Positions 46,886-55,812 of a stretch of 64,000 bases of DNA are shown piece by piece. The position numbers and the translations under genes were made by a program. Each line of letters begins with the position of its first letter. Position 1 is the first letter of the stretch. The stretch is from Pelosinus sp. IPA-1 (GTDB lineage: Bacteria; Bacillota; Negativicutes; DSM-13327). Under the pieces are notes generated by a model. It saw only the letters and a program-made list of their open reading frames with translations, had not been told where the DNA came from and did not search any database. Location of the stretch: assembly GCF_030269905.1 (NCBI RefSeq), contig NZ_BSVC01000007.1, positions 1 through 64,000 of the forward strand. Reading direction: 5' to 3'.

Positions 46886-47029
46886 ATGGGATATTTTTAT
46901 TCGTTAGTACAGTATTTAAAAACAGATAAGGGAAGACATGATTGTTTGGATTATATTCGAGCAATTTTGATTATGGCAGCAGTGATGATCGGAATTCGCA
47001 TCTTAATTAATACATTATTTAACATGTAA
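46886..47029 (+). CDS. 47-residue membrane protein
   Basis: This short gene has a good SD (GAGGAGAAAGG) before ATG 46886. The protein has a charged N-terminal half (MGYFYSLVQYLKTDKGRHD) and one membrane helix (about 24-42). No family is recognised. It follows the MacB permease by 54 bases and may be cotranscribed. Confidence 0.55.
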   Translation: MGYFYSLVQYLKTDKGRHDCLDYIRAILIMAAVMIGIRILINTLFNM

Positions 47030-47053
47030 CCCTAGTTAATCCAGAAAAAAATA

Positions 47054-47101
47054 ATCATACCCCATAGGGTATGATATAATGATACAAACTAAATGTATCA
47101 T
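47054..47101. promoter_or_regulatory. two inverted repeats upstream of nadD
   Basis: ATCATACCC-CATA-GGGTATGAT (47054-47075) and ATGATACA...TGTATCAT (47079-47101) flank a TATAAT (47075-47080). The second ends next to the nadD SD (AGGAG). They could be an operator or a terminator/hairpin. No good -35 is seen. Confidence 0.4.
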
Positions 47102-47113
47102 AGGAGAATCTTT

Positions 47114-47734
47114 ATGGCAGACACGAAACGTAAGATCGGTATAATGGGTGGTACCTTTGACCCTATTCATACGGGGCACTTGGTTATAGCGGAAGCTGTA
47201 CGTGTTGAATATGATCTTGAGAGGGTTCTGTTTATTCCTGCAGCCAATCCACCTCACAAACAACATTTTCAAGTGGAAACGGCAATGCATCGCTACATGA
47301 TGGCTGTAATGGCTACTTATTCCAATCCTCACTTTTTTGTATCGCCCATCGAGCTAGAGAGAGCAGGGCTTTCCTATACCATTGATACGGTATTGGAATT
47401 AATTGAACAATATGGAAATAACACAGAGTTTTATTTTATTACCGGCTCTGATGCAGTTCAGGAGTTGTCAACGTGGAAAGACGTGGATCGGCTTTTGGAG
47501 GTGTGTCATTTTATTGCAGCTACCCGTCCAGGGTGTAGTTATACATTAGAAGATATTATTAAGCATTTTGGCGTGAAGGGGTGTCAGCGTATTCACTCAT
47601 TAGAGACTCCAGAACTAGAAATATCTTCGACGGATATACGTGAACGAGTACGTCAAGGGAGATCTATTAAATATATCGTCCCTGAAAGCGTAGAAAACTA
47701 TATTATAAAAGAAAATTTATATAAAAGATTTTAG
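47114..47734 (+). CDS. nadD: nicotinate-mononucleotide adenylyltransferase
   Basis: It forms NaAD from NaMN and ATP in NAD synthesis. The 206-residue protein has GGTFDPIHTGHL (nucleotidyltransferase HxGH motif, here HTGH), FIPAANPPHK and the C-terminal ISSTDIRERVRQGRSIKYIVP. ATG 47114 follows AGGAG. The nadD-yqeK-LCP-rsfS order is conserved in Firmicutes; here an RRM gene is inserted. Confidence 0.94.
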   Translation: MADTKRKIGIMGGTFDPIHTGHLVIAEAVRVEYDLERVLFIPAANPPHKQHFQVETAMHRYMMAVMATYSNPHFFVSPIELERAGLSYTIDTVLELIEQYGNNTEFYFITGSDAVQELSTWKDVDRLLEVCHFIAATRPGCSYTLEDIIKHFGVKGCQRIHSLETPELEISSTDIRERVRQGRSIKYIVPESVENYIIKENLYKRF

Positions 47735-47859
47735 TAAGGTAAGTAGTGGAGACTATCCTTTCTTTTGGCAAATAAAGTTAGGCATAAATACTAGCCATTC
47801 GTACCATAATGTTAGTAGAAAGATCTTTATAAATTAGCAAAAGAAAGGTGAATTTCCAA

Positions 47860-48111
47860 ATGTCAAAAACACTCTATGTGGGCAACCTGCCCTGGTCAAC
47901 GAATGATAGCGATTTAGCAGATGCTTTTCGAGAACATGGTAATGTAGTCTCCAGTCGTATAATTACCGATAAAGAAACAGGTCGCTCTAGAGGCTTTGGA
48001 TTTGTAGAAGTAGATGACAATGATGCTGAAAAAATGGTTTCTATGATGAATGGTAGTGAATTTGGAGGAAGACAACTGGTAGTCAATGAGGCCAGACCAC
48101 GAGAACAATAA
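47860..48111 (+). CDS. RRM-domain RNA-binding protein
   Basis: The 83-residue single RNA-recognition-motif protein has RNP2 (TLYVGNLPW) and RNP1 (RSRGFGFVEV). It is of the small bacterial/cyanobacterial Rbp type, whose targets are mostly unknown. It starts at ATG 47860 behind AAAGGTG. It has its own terminator and is probably monocistronic. Confidence 0.92.
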   Translation: MSKTLYVGNLPWSTNDSDLADAFREHGNVVSSRIITDKETGRSRGFGFVEVDDNDAEKMVSMMNGSEFGGRQLVVNEARPREQ

Positions 48112-48120
48112 GTAACAAAT

Positions 48121-48150
48121 AAGCCTTCTGATGAAGGCTTTTATTTTTTT
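48121..48150 (+). terminator. intrinsic terminator after the RRM gene
   Basis: AAGCCTTC-TGAT-GAAGGCTT is a perfect stem followed by TTATTTTTTT. Confidence 0.9.
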
Positions 48151-48154
48151 GTTA

Positions 48155-48181
48155 GCAGGAAAATGATATAATTTGACGAAT
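48155..48181 (+). promoter_or_regulatory. sigma-H-like promoter upstream of yqeK
   Basis: GCAGGAAAA and GACGAAT with 17 bases between GCAGGA and GAAT, the same arrangement as at 15910. Confidence 0.5.
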
Positions 48182-48253
48182 TTTACTATATTACATATAA
48201 TTAGTTGTTTGGGGAAAGAATGGTTCTAAATATAAAAATACTGTGGTGAAAAA

Positions 48254-48820
48254 ATGGATTATGAACAGATGATAGCCCAATTATCAAAAATCTTAACGCC
48301 AAAAAGATTGCAGCACTCAATTGGTGTAAGTGAAACAGCGGAAGAATTAGCTGGAATATTCGGCTGTGACAAAGGCAAGGCTAGGGTAGCAGGGCTTTTG
48401 CATGATGTAGCGCGGGAGATACCAGTGGATGAACTCTTGTCAAGAGCTGAGGCCTTTGGTATAGTAATGAGTGATATAGAAAGAGCAGAGCCAATTCTGT
48501 TACATGCTTTTATTGCTGCGAAGTTAGCTCAGTCTGATTTTTGTATTAATGATGCGGAAATTTTTCAAGCGATTTGTTTGCATACGATTGGCGGACTTCA
48601 CATGTCTTTGTTAGATAAAATTATTTATGTGGCAGATGCCATTGAGCCAGGTCGTCAGTATGAAGATTTGGAAGAACTTAGAGCGATAGCTCGCATCGAT
48701 TTGGACAAGGCATTACTAATGACATTGGATCAAAGCATACAGTATATTTTAAAACGTGGCGGACTACTGCATCCAGCTACAATTGAAGCACGGAATGAAC
48801 TACTGATAAAGAAGACTTAA
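48254..48820 (+). CDS. yqeK: YqeK-family HD-domain diadenosine tetraphosphatase
   Basis: The 188-residue HD-domain protein has the N-terminal KRLQHSIGVSETAEELA His and the HD pair in GLLHDVAREIP. YqeK enzymes cleave Ap4A symmetrically. It lies in the usual Firmicutes context next to nadD and rsfS. Confidence 0.92.
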   Translation: MDYEQMIAQLSKILTPKRLQHSIGVSETAEELAGIFGCDKGKARVAGLLHDVAREIPVDELLSRAEAFGIVMSDIERAEPILLHAFIAAKLAQSDFCINDAEIFQAICLHTIGGLHMSLLDKIIYVADAIEPGRQYEDLEELRAIARIDLDKALLMTLDQSIQYILKRGGLLHPATIEARNELLIKKT

Positions 48821-48896
48821 TATAGATTGAGTTCCTGAAAATGTTATGCACTATTTAGAAATTCTTTAGGTTATGCTCTAGAGAGGAGGAAAACGC

Positions 48897-49877
48897 ATGT
48901 CAGAGCTGCGTCCTCAGCGTCGCAAAATACGTTGGAAAAGATTGTACTTGCTATTGTTTATATTAGTAGCCTTTTTGGTATCTTTATCTTGGGCCGCAGT
49001 ATATGCTTACCAAAGATTTTCTTCTGTACCCGTTGCCAGTAGCAATGTTGAAACCCGCAAAAAGCCAGAGGTCACTGGTAAATACATCAATATATTGCTA
49101 ATGGGTGTTGACGAAGGTGATAATGAGCACCCTGATGCGCCACAACGATCTGATACTATGATTTTAGCCAGTGTCAATCAGGAAAATGGAACTGTAAATC
49201 TATTATCCATTCCCCGGGACACTCGAGTTACGATTCCTGGGCATAAGGGTGCAGAAAAAATTACCCATGCTTTTTTCTATGGGGGCTCCTCCTTGGCCAT
49301 TACTACGGTTGAGCAACTATTGCAAGTGCCCGTCCATTATTATGTGGTCATTGATTGGCAGGCCTTTATAAAAGTGGTTGATATACTAGGCGGGGTTGAT
49401 CTTTATGTGGAAGCTGACATGAATTATGAAGATCCTTATGCCAATTTAGCAATTCATCTTAAAAAAGGGTACCAACATTTAGATGGTAATAAGGCAGGAC
49501 AGTACGTTAGATTTCGTAGTGATGAATTAGGTGATATTGGTCGTGTGCAGCGCCAGCAGCGTTTTTTAAAAGCTATGATGGAAAGGACAATGCACGCTAG
49601 TACAATTTTAAAAGTACCTACCTTACTACATACTATGGGGCAATATGTAACAACAGATATAACTACCTTCAAAATGATAAAACTGGCAAACGTTCTTAAA
49701 TCATATAAGACTGGCGATTTGCACGCGGACATGCTGCCAGGAAACTTCGCTACAATTGATGGCATCAGTTTTTGGAGTCATAATCAAGAACAGACAAAAC
49801 AACTGGTAGACCGTATGTTTGTTAATGAAGATGCTAAAATGAGTGGAATATTTTCTACTTCGGTAAATCCCAATTAA
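48897..49877 (+). CDS. LytR-CpsA-Psr family cell-wall ligase
   Basis: The 326-residue protein has a basic cytoplasmic start, one membrane helix (about 15-37) and an extracytoplasmic LCP domain (about 55-300). Signatures are LLMGVDEG, RSDTMILASVN, LLSIPRDTRV and the Arg-rich YVRFRSDELGDIGRVQRQQ. It transfers lipid-linked glycopolymers to peptidoglycan. GAGAGGAGG precedes ATG 48897. Confidence 0.92.
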   Translation: MSELRPQRRKIRWKRLYLLLFILVAFLVSLSWAAVYAYQRFSSVPVASSNVETRKKPEVTGKYINILLMGVDEGDNEHPDAPQRSDTMILASVNQENGTVNLLSIPRDTRVTIPGHKGAEKITHAFFYGGSSLAITTVEQLLQVPVHYYVVIDWQAFIKVVDILGGVDLYVEADMNYEDPYANLAIHLKKGYQHLDGNKAGQYVRFRSDELGDIGRVQRQQRFLKAMMERTMHASTILKVPTLLHTMGQYVTTDITTFKMIKLANVLKSYKTGDLHADMLPGNFATIDGISFWSHNQEQTKQLVDRMFVNEDAKMSGIFSTSVNPN

Positions 49878-49930
49878 AAAATGGGGACAATAATAAAGAT
49901 GATAATTTATTTGAAAAATAGGAGGATTTT

Positions 49931-50302
49931 ATGAGTGACACAACTAAGACCTTAGCAGAAAAGATTGTGGTGGCTGCCGAGGATAAAAAAGCTACAGATG
50001 TTGTAATTCTTGACGTGGGTGGGGTTTCTTCTGTTACTGATTCTTATGTAGTTTGCAGTGCGAAATCAACGATCCAGGTTCAGGCTATTGCTGATAATAT
50101 TGAAGATGAATTAAAAAAACAAGGGATAAATATGTTACACAAAGAAGGGCATCGTCAAGGACGTTGGATCTTATTAGACTTTGGTACTTGCATTGCCCAC
50201 GTATTTTTGGAAGAAGAGCGGGAATATTATAATTTGGAGCGTCTGTGGGGTAATGCACGGAGTGGTGAATTGACGCAAGACCAATTAAATGAAAATGAAT
50301 AA
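49931..50302 (+). CDS. rsfS: ribosome silencing factor
   Basis: The 123-residue protein has the family core DVVILDVGGVSSVTDSYVV, KEGHRQGRWILLDFG and VFLEEEREYYNLERLW. It binds L14 of the 50S subunit and blocks subunit joining in slow growth. Confidence 0.95.
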   Translation: MSDTTKTLAEKIVVAAEDKKATDVVILDVGGVSSVTDSYVVCSAKSTIQVQAIADNIEDELKKQGINMLHKEGHRQGRWILLDFGTCIAHVFLEEEREYYNLERLWGNARSGELTQDQLNENE

Positions 50303-50360
50303 ATTGCTGACAGTTTTAGCCTAATGTGGCGAAATACTGTTGGTATAGGTGGTAGTTAGA

Positions 50361-51251
50361 ATGGAAATAGAAAATACAAGTAAACTAACTCCTGGTAGTG
50401 TAGTAACACTTAAAGTAGTTAGAGCAAGTGAATTTGGCGTATTTCTAGACGCTGGAACGGGTAATACAAACGATGATATTTTGTTGCATAAACAACAGCA
50501 AGGAACAGAAACAGTAGCGGTTGGGGATGAAATTCCTGTCTATTTGTATCTTGATCCTAAGGGCCGGCTTACTGCTAGTCTGAAGTTGCCTAAGATGCAA
50601 GTAGGACAAGTAGCTCGTGTTACTGTAATTAATACCACTCGTGATGGAGCTTTTGTCGATATTGGTGCCGAACGTGGTGTATTTATGCCTTTTGCTGGCA
50701 TGCGCGGTAATCTAAAGCGCGGTGATAAAGTATGGGTGAAACTCTATATCGATAAATCAGGACGACCTGCGGTTAGTATGGAAGTAGAAGATGAACTTAG
50801 AATTGCATCTGTTCCAGCAACAGAGGCTAAAATTGGTGATATGGTAACAGGTTCAGTTTACAACTACAATGAAGAAGGTGCCTTCCTCTTTACAAAAGAA
50901 CGTTATATTGCATTTATGCATAAAAGTGAAATTACAACGAGACCCAATGTAGGAGATGAGATTACGGCGCGTATTACGCATATTCGAGAAGACGGACGGA
51001 TCAATGTTTCCATGCGTCCTTTAAAGCACGAAGCGATTAGTGCAGATGCCGATGCGATTCTTTCCCTCTTGCATTCTCGTAATGGTAAAATGCCATATAG
51101 TGATGCTACTTCGCCTGAAATCATTAAGGAAAGGTTTCATATTAGTAAATCGGCCTTTAAAAGAGCCCTGGGTAATCTAATTAGAACAGGATATGTAGAG
51201 CAGAGAGAAGGATGGACATATCTTCGAGAATTAGATAATACAGAGGAATAG
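50361..51251 (+). CDS. CvfB/YitL-like S1-domain RNA-binding protein
   Basis: The 296-residue protein has three S1-like barrels (about 8-70, 75-140 and 150-220) and a C-terminal winged helix (about 230-290) with FHISKSAFKRALGNLIRTGY. CvfB-type proteins affect virulence factor and RNA metabolism in staphylococci. ATG 50361 follows AGGTGG by 8 bases; a GTG at 50349 overlaps the SD. Confidence 0.88.
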   Translation: MEIENTSKLTPGSVVTLKVVRASEFGVFLDAGTGNTNDDILLHKQQQGTETVAVGDEIPVYLYLDPKGRLTASLKLPKMQVGQVARVTVINTTRDGAFVDIGAERGVFMPFAGMRGNLKRGDKVWVKLYIDKSGRPAVSMEVEDELRIASVPATEAKIGDMVTGSVYNYNEEGAFLFTKERYIAFMHKSEITTRPNVGDEITARITHIREDGRINVSMRPLKHEAISADADAILSLLHSRNGKMPYSDATSPEIIKERFHISKSAFKRALGNLIRTGYVEQREGWTYLRELDNTEE

Positions 51252-51261
51252 GTCTTAAATA

Positions 51262-51300
51262 AGATTATTGTCAATAAAAGTGACAATAATCTTTCTTTTT
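51262..51300 (+). terminator. intrinsic terminator after the cvfB-like gene
   Basis: AGATTATTGTCA/TGACAATAATCT form a perfect 12-bp stem followed by TTCTTTTT. Confidence 0.9.
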
Positions 51301-51443
51301 AGCGTAATTTTGTCAAAATGACCTTTTGTAAAGAAGGAATTATTGGTTTTTTCGAGAAAATTAAGGATTAAGAGATAATTAAAAAATATAGGCAGTCGCA
51401 AGTTCGTTGCGGTGAGTCAGTATAAAAAATTGGAGGCGTTTCT

Positions 51444-52361
51444 ATGAGCGATGCTGCAAATGCTAAAAAGGGAATTTTATTAGAGACGGGTACAAATGAA
51501 TTTGAAATTGTAGAATTTACAGTTGGCAAGGTCAATTATGGAATTAATGTAGCAAAGGTTCGAGAAGTTATTAATTTAGTTCCTATTACCGAAATGCCAA
51601 ATTCTCACCCTTACGTTGATGGTATCTTTACATTGCGTGGAAGGGTAATGCCCCTTGTTAATTTGCCTCGCTGTTTAGGAGCTGAGAATTCAGAATCAAA
51701 TACTAAGAATATTATTGTAAGTGAATTAAATAATTATTTTATCGGATTTTTAGTAAATGAGGTATCCCGTATCCATAGAGTGTCCTGGTCAGTTATGGAA
51801 CCACCTCCGAATGTTACTAACTCTGATATGGTTGTTGGTATCATTAAGATGGGAGAAAAAATAGTTATACTCCTAGATTTTGAAAAGATTGTTGCTGAGA
51901 TTAATCCTCAGATTAACATTAAGTTAACTACATTACCTGAAAGTACAGATGCTGCAAAAGAACAGCGCAAAACTAAAAAAATATTCATAGCGGAAGACTC
52001 TAAAATGCTAAGAGATTTATTAGTTGAAACCCTTCATGAGTCAGGTTATCTGAATGTAACTGCCTATAATAATGGTAAAGAGGCTTGGGATGCTTTGTAC
52101 GCATTAGCTGAATCAGGATCACCTATTGAAGAAAATGTACATATGCTTATTACCGATATTGAAATGCCGCAAATGGATGGTCATCACCTGCTGAAAAGAG
52201 TTCGTGAAGATAGAGCATTGGCAAAATTACCTGTAGTGATTTTCTCTTCTTTAATTAATGAAGAAATGCGTCGCAAGGGTGAAGCTATTGGCGCAGATGG
52301 TCAAGTTTCCAAACCGGAAATTGTCCAATTGATAGGCATTTTGGATGATAAGTGTTTGTAA
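51444..52361 (+). CDS. cheV: CheV chemotaxis adaptor (CheW-REC)
   Basis: The 305-residue protein has a CheW domain (about 18-155) and a receiver domain (about 178-305) with acidic pocket E184/D185 and phospho-acceptor D238 (LITDIEMP). It couples receptors to CheA and tunes adaptation. GGAGGCG precedes ATG 51444. It stands alone, with no other che genes in the window. Confidence 0.93.
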   Translation: MSDAANAKKGILLETGTNEFEIVEFTVGKVNYGINVAKVREVINLVPITEMPNSHPYVDGIFTLRGRVMPLVNLPRCLGAENSESNTKNIIVSELNNYFIGFLVNEVSRIHRVSWSVMEPPPNVTNSDMVVGIIKMGEKIVILLDFEKIVAEINPQINIKLTTLPESTDAAKEQRKTKKIFIAEDSKMLRDLLVETLHESGYLNVTAYNNGKEAWDALYALAESGSPIEENVHMLITDIEMPQMDGHHLLKRVREDRALAKLPVVIFSSLINEEMRRKGEAIGADGQVSKPEIVQLIGILDDKCL

Positions 52362-52387
52362 TTAGAAGAAATATCTTATGTATCTTA

Positions 52388-52417
52388 TTGACATTATGTA
52401 ACTATCTGTGATAATAT
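52388..52417 (+). promoter_or_regulatory. sigma-A promoter of tRNA-Ala
   Basis: TTGACA (52388-52393), 18 bases, TAATAT (52412-52417), about 50 bases before the tRNA. Confidence 0.65.
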
Positions 52418-52468
52418 AATTCATGTCGGCAGGAATGTTAGCATTGCTGATGACACAATTGATCGTGT

Positions 52469-52544
<76 letters not shown>

Positions 52545-52554
52545 GTAAATTCAA

Positions 52555-52584
52555 GGCTTCGTAAGCATTTACGAAGCCTTTTTT
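52555..52584 (+). terminator. intrinsic terminator after tRNA-Ala
   Basis: GGCTTCGTAA-GCAT-TTACGAAGCC perfect stem followed by TTTTTT. From here to 52936 no gene is seen. A small TTGGAC/GTCCAA hairpin (52655-52672) and the hairpin at 52721-52762 are the only structures. Confidence 0.93.
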
Positions 52585-52720
52585 ATTACTTAAAACGCCA
52601 AAGGATTGCTATTTTGTTGTTGCTACAAGTCCTAGAAAAGCAATAAAATTGCTTTTGGACACTATTGTCCAACTTAGAAATAATAAAAATATATAGTTGT
52701 CATATATAGCAATAAAAATG

Positions 52721-52770
52721 GGCTGCCCCAAAATAGAAATTTTATTTTTATTTGAGGCAGCCTATTTCTT
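52721..52770. terminator. hairpin of GGCTGCC type, possible bidirectional terminator
   Basis: GGCTGCC-c-CAAA (52721-52732) pairs with TTTG-a-GGCAGCC (52751-52762) around an AT-rich loop. No gene ends close by on either strand, so its role is unclear. Confidence 0.45.
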
Positions 52771-52936
52771 AATGTAAAAACAATTTTAAAACTAATTTCT
52801 TATTTAGCAAGGTTACGATCTGTTACAAAGACTGCTGTCAATTTAGAAAAACTTAATTCAATTTATGTAGGTTAATTTTCCACGGATGCTCGAGGTGAGT
52901 TTATGGAAAACTAAAAAAAAAGGAGGTAGGATATGT

Positions 52937-53461
52937 ATGGAAAGAAAATTATCGAAAAGAAAAATGCTTCGTCGTAAATATAAACACTATGCTGCAGCTT
53001 TAGCAGGTGCTGCTATACTAACAGGAGCAGGAGCAGCAATTCCTGCAACTACCTTTGCTGCAGAAAATCCTGCAAATTCTCATCCTATACAGCAACAAAC
53101 AGTAGTTACCAGTCATTCTAACTATGGTGCTAGGTATGATACTAGAAATAATAACAGCTCTCATTATGACACTCGATACGATACTCGGAATAACAATAAC
53201 GTTACCTATCATACTAGGTATGATAACAGGAATACTAGTGCTAGTTATGATACCAGAGATAACAACGGTTCTCACTATGATACTAGGTATAACAATGGCA
53301 ATAGATTTGACACTAGATTTAATGATAGAGATGGCTGGCATAGGCATAATCATAGGCATAATTATAGATTTGGTTGGCATAGACATAATCATAGCTGGCC
53401 TAGTCCAGATGATAATCAGGCGTTGTACAAAGATGGTCAAATCTACTATAGCAATCGCTAG
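52937..53461 (+). CDS. exported Tyr-Asp-Thr-Arg / Asn repeat protein
   Basis: The 174-residue protein has a long basic signal region and hydrophobic helix (residues about 1-41, cleavage likely after TTFA before AENP). About 80 residues of low-complexity repeats follow (units such as HYDTRYDTRNNN and SHYDTRYNNGN). A His/Arg/Asn segment (WHRHNHRHNYRFGWHRHNH) and a short tail come last. There is no cysteine in the mature part. The family is not recognised; a cell-surface, metal-binding or spore-associated role is possible. AAGGAGGT precedes ATG 52937 by 9 bases. Confidence 0.7.
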   Translation: MERKLSKRKMLRRKYKHYAAALAGAAILTGAGAAIPATTFAAENPANSHPIQQQTVVTSHSNYGARYDTRNNNSSHYDTRYDTRNNNNVTYHTRYDNRNTSASYDTRDNNGSHYDTRYNNGNRFDTRFNDRDGWHRHNHRHNYRFGWHRHNHSWPSPDDNQALYKDGQIYYSNR

Positions 53462-53658
53462 AATGACACTAACTAGTCCTTTAACTTTACAAGCGATTAT
53501 ACCGTGGAGAAGTTTAAATTCCGTTAATAAAATGATATTATATAACTTGACAGTAAACTGCTAATATGATAGATTAAGAATAAAATTTTTTGATTTCAGC
53601 CTTTAGCTGCAATTAGAATGTAATTAGCTGGACAATATAAATAAAGGTTTATTATTTT

Positions 53659-53713
53659 GGTTGATCAGAGAAACTGAAGGCTGAAAATGTTTTATACATT
53701 TTCGGCTTTTTTT
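53659..53713 (+). promoter_or_regulatory. attenuator-like leader A (TGATCA...TGAAGGCT + terminator)
   Basis: TTGATCAGAGAAACTGAAGGCT (cut: TTGATCA then CTGAAGGCT) leads into GCTGAAAATG-TTTTATA-CATTTTCGGC and T7. The same sequence plan recurs at 55813 and 59842. It lies 130 bases before the DUF1847 gene, with a repeat in between. The gap 53462-53844 holds only this leader and that repeat. Confidence 0.6.
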
Positions 53714-53714
53714 G

Positions 53715-53806
53715 CGGAATCAGAAAGTATAACACTTTCTGATTCCAAGTAAGAACGGCTAAGTCTTCTGCCTGCGTCCAGGGACTTGGCACAGGCCAAG
53801 TCCTTT
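53715..53806. repeat. double-hairpin repeat, copy 2
   Basis: GGAATCAGAAAGT-ATAAC-ACTTTCTGATTCC (53716-53746) is followed by GGACTTGGC-ACAG-GCCAAGTCC (53782-53803) and a TTTCTTA tail. It is the same pair as at 19017-19083, with about 25 extra bases between the hairpins. Confidence 0.75.
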
Positions 53807-53844
53807 CTTATGATAAATAACAGTAATTAATTGGAGGCATTATA

Positions 53845-54519
53845 ATGAGTAAAGAGGAAGAGTTGAATCACTTAAGTTGTACAGATTGCAGTATTTACAA
53901 TTGTAGAAACAGAAGTAAACAATTTCCGGGGTTTTGTTTAACTACAAAAGATAATGAAGGACATTCTATTGCGGATGATATTGAAGAAATTAAGCTTCAT
54001 TTGCAAGGGGATGAACAGGACGCTGTCGTAGCTAGAGCATCGGCTCAAGTAGAAGGCTTATTTTATGGAAAGCTAACTAGAGTAGAGGAAATTATTGAAT
54101 TTGCGAATCGTATTGATGCGAAAAAAATTGGTATTGCTACTTGTGCTGGATTGATTGAAGAAGCTAAAATTTTTGCGGAGATTTTAAAGGCTAAAGGTTT
54201 AGAATCTTATAGCGCTATTTGCAAAGTGGGTTCAGTGGATAAGGCGGAAATTGGAATACTAGAAGAACATAAAATAAGACCAGGTACTCATGAATCTATG
54301 TGTAACCCTATCTTACAAGCTCGCATCCTGAATTACCAGAAAACAGATTTGAACGTAGTGGTTGGATTATGTGTTGGGCATGATTCCTTGTTTACAAAAT
54401 ACTCAGATGCACTAGTGACCACTCTGGTTACTAAAGATCGAGTTACAGGACACAATCCTGTGGCAGCATTGTATACAGCACATTCTTATTATAATCGCCT
54501 ACGGCAGAAGAAGGACTAA
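53845..54519 (+). CDS. DUF1847 metal-binding-type protein
   Basis: The 224-residue protein has an N-terminal Cys cluster (CTDCSIYNCRNRSKQFPGFC, first 35 residues) likely to bind metal or an Fe-S cluster, and a C-terminal domain with further conserved Cys (TCAGLIEEAK, ICKVGSVDK, MCNPILQA, GLCVGHDSLF). The layout matches DUF1847, a family of anaerobes without known function. GGAGG precedes ATG 53845. A C-S lyase gene follows after 58 bases. Confidence 0.8.
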   Translation: MSKEEELNHLSCTDCSIYNCRNRSKQFPGFCLTTKDNEGHSIADDIEEIKLHLQGDEQDAVVARASAQVEGLFYGKLTRVEEIIEFANRIDAKKIGIATCAGLIEEAKIFAEILKAKGLESYSAICKVGSVDKAEIGILEEHKIRPGTHESMCNPILQARILNYQKTDLNVVVGLCVGHDSLFTKYSDALVTTLVTKDRVTGHNPVAALYTAHSYYNRLRQKKD

Positions 54520-54577
54520 AAGAAATTGACCTGTTTTAAAGTTATTTACTACAAAAAATAAGTGAGGATATCGTACA

Positions 54578-55786
54578 ATGACAAAAGAAAATACAACATT
54601 TAACTTTGATCAAATAATACCTCGTCATGCTACAGGGTGTTCTAAATGGGATTCCTTAGCAAAAGTGTTTGGCAGTGAAGACGTATTGCCTCTATGGGTT
54701 GCTGATATGGATTTTCCGCCGCCTGAAGCAGTGATTACAAAAATAAATGAGCGTGCTAGTCATCCCATATATGGGTATAATACACAAGAACCATCACTCT
54801 ATCAGTCTATCGTCGATTGGGTTAAGGTTCGTCATGGATGGGAAATTGAAAGGGACTGGATTTTGCTTGCTCCTGGGGTTGTTCCCTCCATTGCTCTTTC
54901 CATTCTTGCCCTATCAGAGCCTGGTGATGGTATTATCATTCAACCTCCTGTATATCCACCGTTTTTCACCACGATCAAAGATAATGAGCGAGAAATAGTT
55001 CTAAATCCTCTTCTTTTAAAAGATGGTCGTTATGAAATTGATTTTGAAGATTTAGAAGTAAAACTTTCTAACCCGAAAAATAAGTTACTGTTATTATGCA
55101 GCCCACATAATCCGGTTGGACGTGTGTGGACGGAAGAAGAACTGAGAAAAGTTTATGAACTATGTCAAAAATACAAGGTGGATGTCTTGTCTGATGAAAT
55201 ACATAATGATTTAGTATTTTCTGGGCATAAGCATACTGTATTTGCTTCTCTTGGCACGCCTGTTTGTAAACAAAGTGTCACTTTTATGGCCGCTAGCAAA
55301 ACCTTCAATATCGCAGGGCTCAACTCTTCTTTTATCATTATCCCTTGCCAGCGCCGACGTGCTCTGATTGAAAGGTGGATGCATAGGTTGCATATTAACC
55401 GCAATAATCTCTTTGGTGTACTTGCCACGGAAGTTGCTTATCAAGAAGGTGATGCATGGCTAGATGCGCTACTTTCCTATTTAGAAAAAAATGCGGATGC
55501 TTTAGTTGATTTTGTCCAAACAAGACTACCTGGAGTTAAAGTAAATAAGCCAGAGGGGACTTATTTGGCATGGCTGGATTTTCGAGCCTATTTCACAAAT
55601 GCAAAAGAGTTAGAGCATTTCCTTGTGCATATAGCAAAAGTTGGTTTGAATTCTGGTGCAAATTTCGGCACTCAAGGGGAAGGATTTGCTCGCATTAATC
55701 TTGCGACGCAACGAAGTGTATTGCTAGAAGCATTACATCGAATCGAAAAGGCATTGTTAACGATTGACAGGAATGGTAAAAAATAA
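54578..55786 (+). CDS. PatB/MalY-type cystathionine beta-lyase (PLP aminotransferase fold)
   Basis: The 402-residue fold-type I PLP enzyme has PLP-Lys K241 (AASKTFNIAGLNS), D206 (SDEIHNDLV), the N-terminal PLWVADMDFPPP of the PatB/MalY subfamily and NPVGRVW. Members cleave C-S bonds in cystathionine or cysteine conjugates, giving a thiol, pyruvate and ammonia. The neighbouring methyltransferase and ABC genes suggest a link to sulfur metabolism (inference). Confidence 0.87.
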   Translation: MTKENTTFNFDQIIPRHATGCSKWDSLAKVFGSEDVLPLWVADMDFPPPEAVITKINERASHPIYGYNTQEPSLYQSIVDWVKVRHGWEIERDWILLAPGVVPSIALSILALSEPGDGIIIQPPVYPPFFTTIKDNEREIVLNPLLLKDGRYEIDFEDLEVKLSNPKNKLLLLCSPHNPVGRVWTEEELRKVYELCQKYKVDVLSDEIHNDLVFSGHKHTVFASLGTPVCKQSVTFMAASKTFNIAGLNSSFIIIPCQRRRALIERWMHRLHINRNNLFGVLATEVAYQEGDAWLDALLSYLEKNADALVDFVQTRLPGVKVNKPEGTYLAWLDFRAYFTNAKELEHFLVHIAKVGLNSGANFGTQGEGFARINLATQRSVLLEALHRIEKALLTIDRNGKK

Positions 55787-55792
55787 TATAAT
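55764..55792 (+). promoter_or_regulatory. sigma-A promoter of the methyltransferase operon
   Basis: TTGACA (55764-55769), 17 bases, TATAAT (55787-55792): a consensus promoter overlapping the end of the lyase gene. Start expected near 55799, about 15 bases before the leader B motif. Confidence 0.85.
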
Positions 55793-55812
55793 TACAGCAA
55801 AATTATAGAGTT

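Noticed and set aside
52424-52460. Fourth sigma-H-like motif (GCAGGAATG) before tRNA-Ala
   Set aside because: The expected GAAT at the 17-base interval is GACA, and a standard sigma-A promoter lies just upstream.
53124-53564. Ile/Met-rich plus-strand frame overlapping the HYDTR-repeat gene
   Set aside because: It is an alternate reading of the same repeats, without SD. The other frame has an SD and a signal peptide.
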